Notes under the pieces: generated by a model
The model's database searches: none
Told to the model about the DNA's origin: nothing
Seen by the model: the letters and a program-made list of their open reading frames with translations, nothing else
Program-made: the position numbers and the translations under genes
Part shown: positions 5,018-5,980 of the stretch, piece after piece
How positions within the stretch are numbered: position 1 is the first letter of the stretch
Layout: each line of letters starts with the position of its first letter
Source of the DNA: Desulfovibrio sp. UBA2564
Lineage (GTDB): Bacteria; Desulfobacterota; Desulfovibrionia; Desulfovibrionales; Desulfovibrionaceae
Assembly (NCBI GenBank): GCA_002340305.1
Contig: DDLU01000157.1
Coordinates: 1-5,980, forward strand
Length of the DNA: 5,980 bases
Direction of reading: 5' to 3'

Positions 5018-5028
5018 GTCTCACATAC
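5018..5028. repeat. Right copy of 11-bp inverted repeat bracketing the plus-strand cassette
   Basis: GTCTCACATAC is the exact reverse complement of 2486-2496. It sits just outside the convergent hairpin, 37 bases before the adaptor stop codon. Together the copies bound a 2.5-kb block containing all four plus-strand genes. Confidence 0.6.
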
Positions 5029-5064
5029 TCGCTATTTAATTATCAAAGATGGCCCTTAACGGGC

Positions 5065-5388
5065 TTATACAACCAATTTCCCGCGCACCAACCATGTCTG
5101 TTCATCATCCACGGTTTCAGTGCTGGAAATATCGAAATTTTCGCCGTTCAAAACAATCCGGTAATCCATACCCAGCACGGGGCATTCACGGACCCGGAAA
5201 CGAAATTCTTTCACCCGTTCGGACTTCTCTTTTTTCTGCTGGTAAAACTCGCGGCTGGCTACGTCATGAGCTTTGCAACGCACACTTGCGGCATCTTCCC
5301 AAGTTTCATCAAAACCGCCGCCCCCGTCCGGGACACGCACAGGCTTCTGGATCAGGATTCTATGTTTCATTTCGGCAGGATTAAGCAT
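5065..5388 (-). CDS. Phage head-tail adaptor (head closure) protein
   Basis: This gene encodes 107 residues. It fits the head-tail joining family (SPP1 gp16-like): MKHRILIQKPVRVPDGGGGFDETWED (residues 7-32) is the hallmark start, where 'RI-IQ', a glycine-rich turn and 'ETW-D' are typical. The rest is beta-rich (EFRFRVREC, MDYRIVLNGENFDISSTETVD, WLVRGKLVV). These proteins form a ring that plugs the portal and connector after DNA packaging, and give the surface for tail attachment. ATG 5388 overlaps the stop of the connector gene (TAATG), so translation is coupled. In the usual order the gp10-type gene follows directly; here convergent plus-strand genes follow instead. Confidence 0.92.
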   Translation of the reverse strand: MLNPAEMKHRILIQKPVRVPDGGGGFDETWEDAASVRCKAHDVASREFYQQKKEKSERVKEFRFRVRECPVLGMDYRIVLNGENFDISSTETVDDEQTWLVRGKLVV

Positions 5389-5942
5389 TAGGCCACCACC
5401 GGAATGATATAGGGTTCAAGCAGGGCTTTGATGAAATCGGAACCGGACTCTTTATTCAAATAAATATCTTCCATGGTAATTTTCAGCCATGCCTCAAGGT
5501 CTGCGGGAAATTCTTCATACCCGGCCCGGAAGCGGACAACTACGCCGTTCCTTTTGCCTCTGGTTTCCGGCCAGACCTTACCGAAGGCGGGAAAAATGGA
5601 ACCGACCATAGACGCTTTATCGATTTCGTAATCTTCGTCCGGCATGGTCACGGCCACGCCTTCAGGGTCTACGTACTGCACGGATTCAACCGACAAAAGC
5701 GGCGGCAAAGGCAATTCAAGCGGCTGATCCTGACCGGGGAAAACATGGAAAAAAGCGTCATAAGTCTGTACAATCCATGTCCGGTGGGTCTTTTTCTCGC
5801 CCGCTTTACGCGCCGCGCTGATTGCCTTTTCAATGAGTGCGTCGTCATCGTCAGCAATAGAAGGATCAAGCCGCAAATGCTTCCTTGCTTCCGCAAGGCT
5901 GATCGGCTCATTTTCAGCAGGTGTTACGACTATTACGGGCAT
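5388..5942 (-). CDS. Phage gp6-like head-tail connector protein (phiE125 gp8 type)
   Basis: This gene encodes 184 residues. The N-terminal part carries the family pattern EPISLAEARKHLRLD (residues 12-26), an Asp run, then DDALIEKAISAARKAGEKKTHR (33-54) and WIVQTYDAFF (56-65). The middle has PLPPLLSVESVQYVDPEG (78-95), and the C-terminal part has VVVRFRAGYEEFPADLEAWLK, a strand followed by helices, as in gp6-like connectors. It forms the ring under the portal that extends the DNA exit channel. AAGGA seven bases before ATG 5942 supports the start. The gene upstream, off the right edge, is expected to be the major capsid protein. The stop overlaps the adaptor start. Confidence 0.92.
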   Translation of the reverse strand: MPVIVVTPAENEPISLAEARKHLRLDPSIADDDDALIEKAISAARKAGEKKTHRTWIVQTYDAFFHVFPGQDQPLELPLPPLLSVESVQYVDPEGVAVTMPDEDYEIDKASMVGSIFPAFGKVWPETRGKRNGVVVRFRAGYEEFPADLEAWLKITMEDIYLNKESGSDFIKALLEPYIIPVVA

Positions 5943-5958
5943 GATGTTTCCTTAACCC

Positions 5959-5980
5959 GGCCCCGCAGTGGTGCGGGGCC
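5959..5980 (-). other. Perfect GC-rich hairpin upstream of the connector gene
   Basis: GGCCCCGCA (5980-5972 in minus reading) and TGCGGGGCC (5967-5959) form a 9-bp stem around CCAC; it may extend past the window edge. The minus strand continues GGGTTAAGGA without a T tract, so it is probably a partial transcript stop or a stability element after the capsid gene rather than a full terminator. Confidence 0.5.

Noticed and set aside
2486..5028. Classical insertion sequence or invertible segment
   Set aside because: The inverted repeats are real, but there is no transposase, integrase or invertase in the block and no target duplication, so no element type is assigned.
1..5980. tRNA, rRNA, CRISPR array or phage attachment site
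   Set aside because: No cloverleaf, ribosomal sequence or regularly spaced repeat was seen, and no integrase or tRNA-gene end that would mark an attachment site.

Overview
The window is part of a tailed-phage (siphovirus, HK97-like) structural module, most likely an integrated prophage. All structural genes are read on the minus strand, so the phage order runs from right to left: gp6-like head-tail connector (5942-5388), head-tail adaptor (5388-5065), [interruption], HK97-gp10-type protein (2467-2069), a small Com-like zinc-finger protein (2069-1911), tail terminator-like protein (1823-1425), major tail tube protein (1422-721) and tail assembly chaperone G (631-236). G continues through a -1 slippery heptamer into the T frame, which runs off the left edge; the tape measure gene is expected beyond it. 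The family mix, moderate base composition and protein style suggest a prophage of a Desulfovibrio-like or other deltaproteobacterial host. That host assignment is inference only.

Between the adaptor and gp10, about 2.6 kb is occupied by plus-strand genes, opposite to the structural genes. They form two transcription units: (i) a secreted lipoprotein plus a TerB-like/BRCT-domain protein, ending in a clear intrinsic terminator, and (ii) a Rha-family regulator plus an overlapping 71-residue protein, ending near a large hairpin. An exact 11-bp inverted repeat (2486-2496 and 5018-5028) brackets this block. It looks like a moron cassette expressed independently of the lytic structural genes. Late transcription from the adaptor to gp10 would be antisense to the whole block.

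The 319-base gap 3615-3933 carries no convincing gene but is rich in RNA-like structure: the intrinsic terminator of the lipoprotein/BRCT unit, a small palindrome beside a TTGACA box, a second terminator-like site, a 9-bp hairpin, and a compact structured element with a UUCG-loop hairpin that closes directly on a T7 tract 37 bases before the rha start codon. The last could be a small RNA or an attenuating leader.

Main points of interest: the unannotated Com-like protein with a strong hairpin immediately upstream of the next gene's weak ribosome binding site; the canonical A AAA AAC frameshift site and the Cys-rich T extension; the opposite-strand cassette with inverted-repeat borders; and the structured rha leader.
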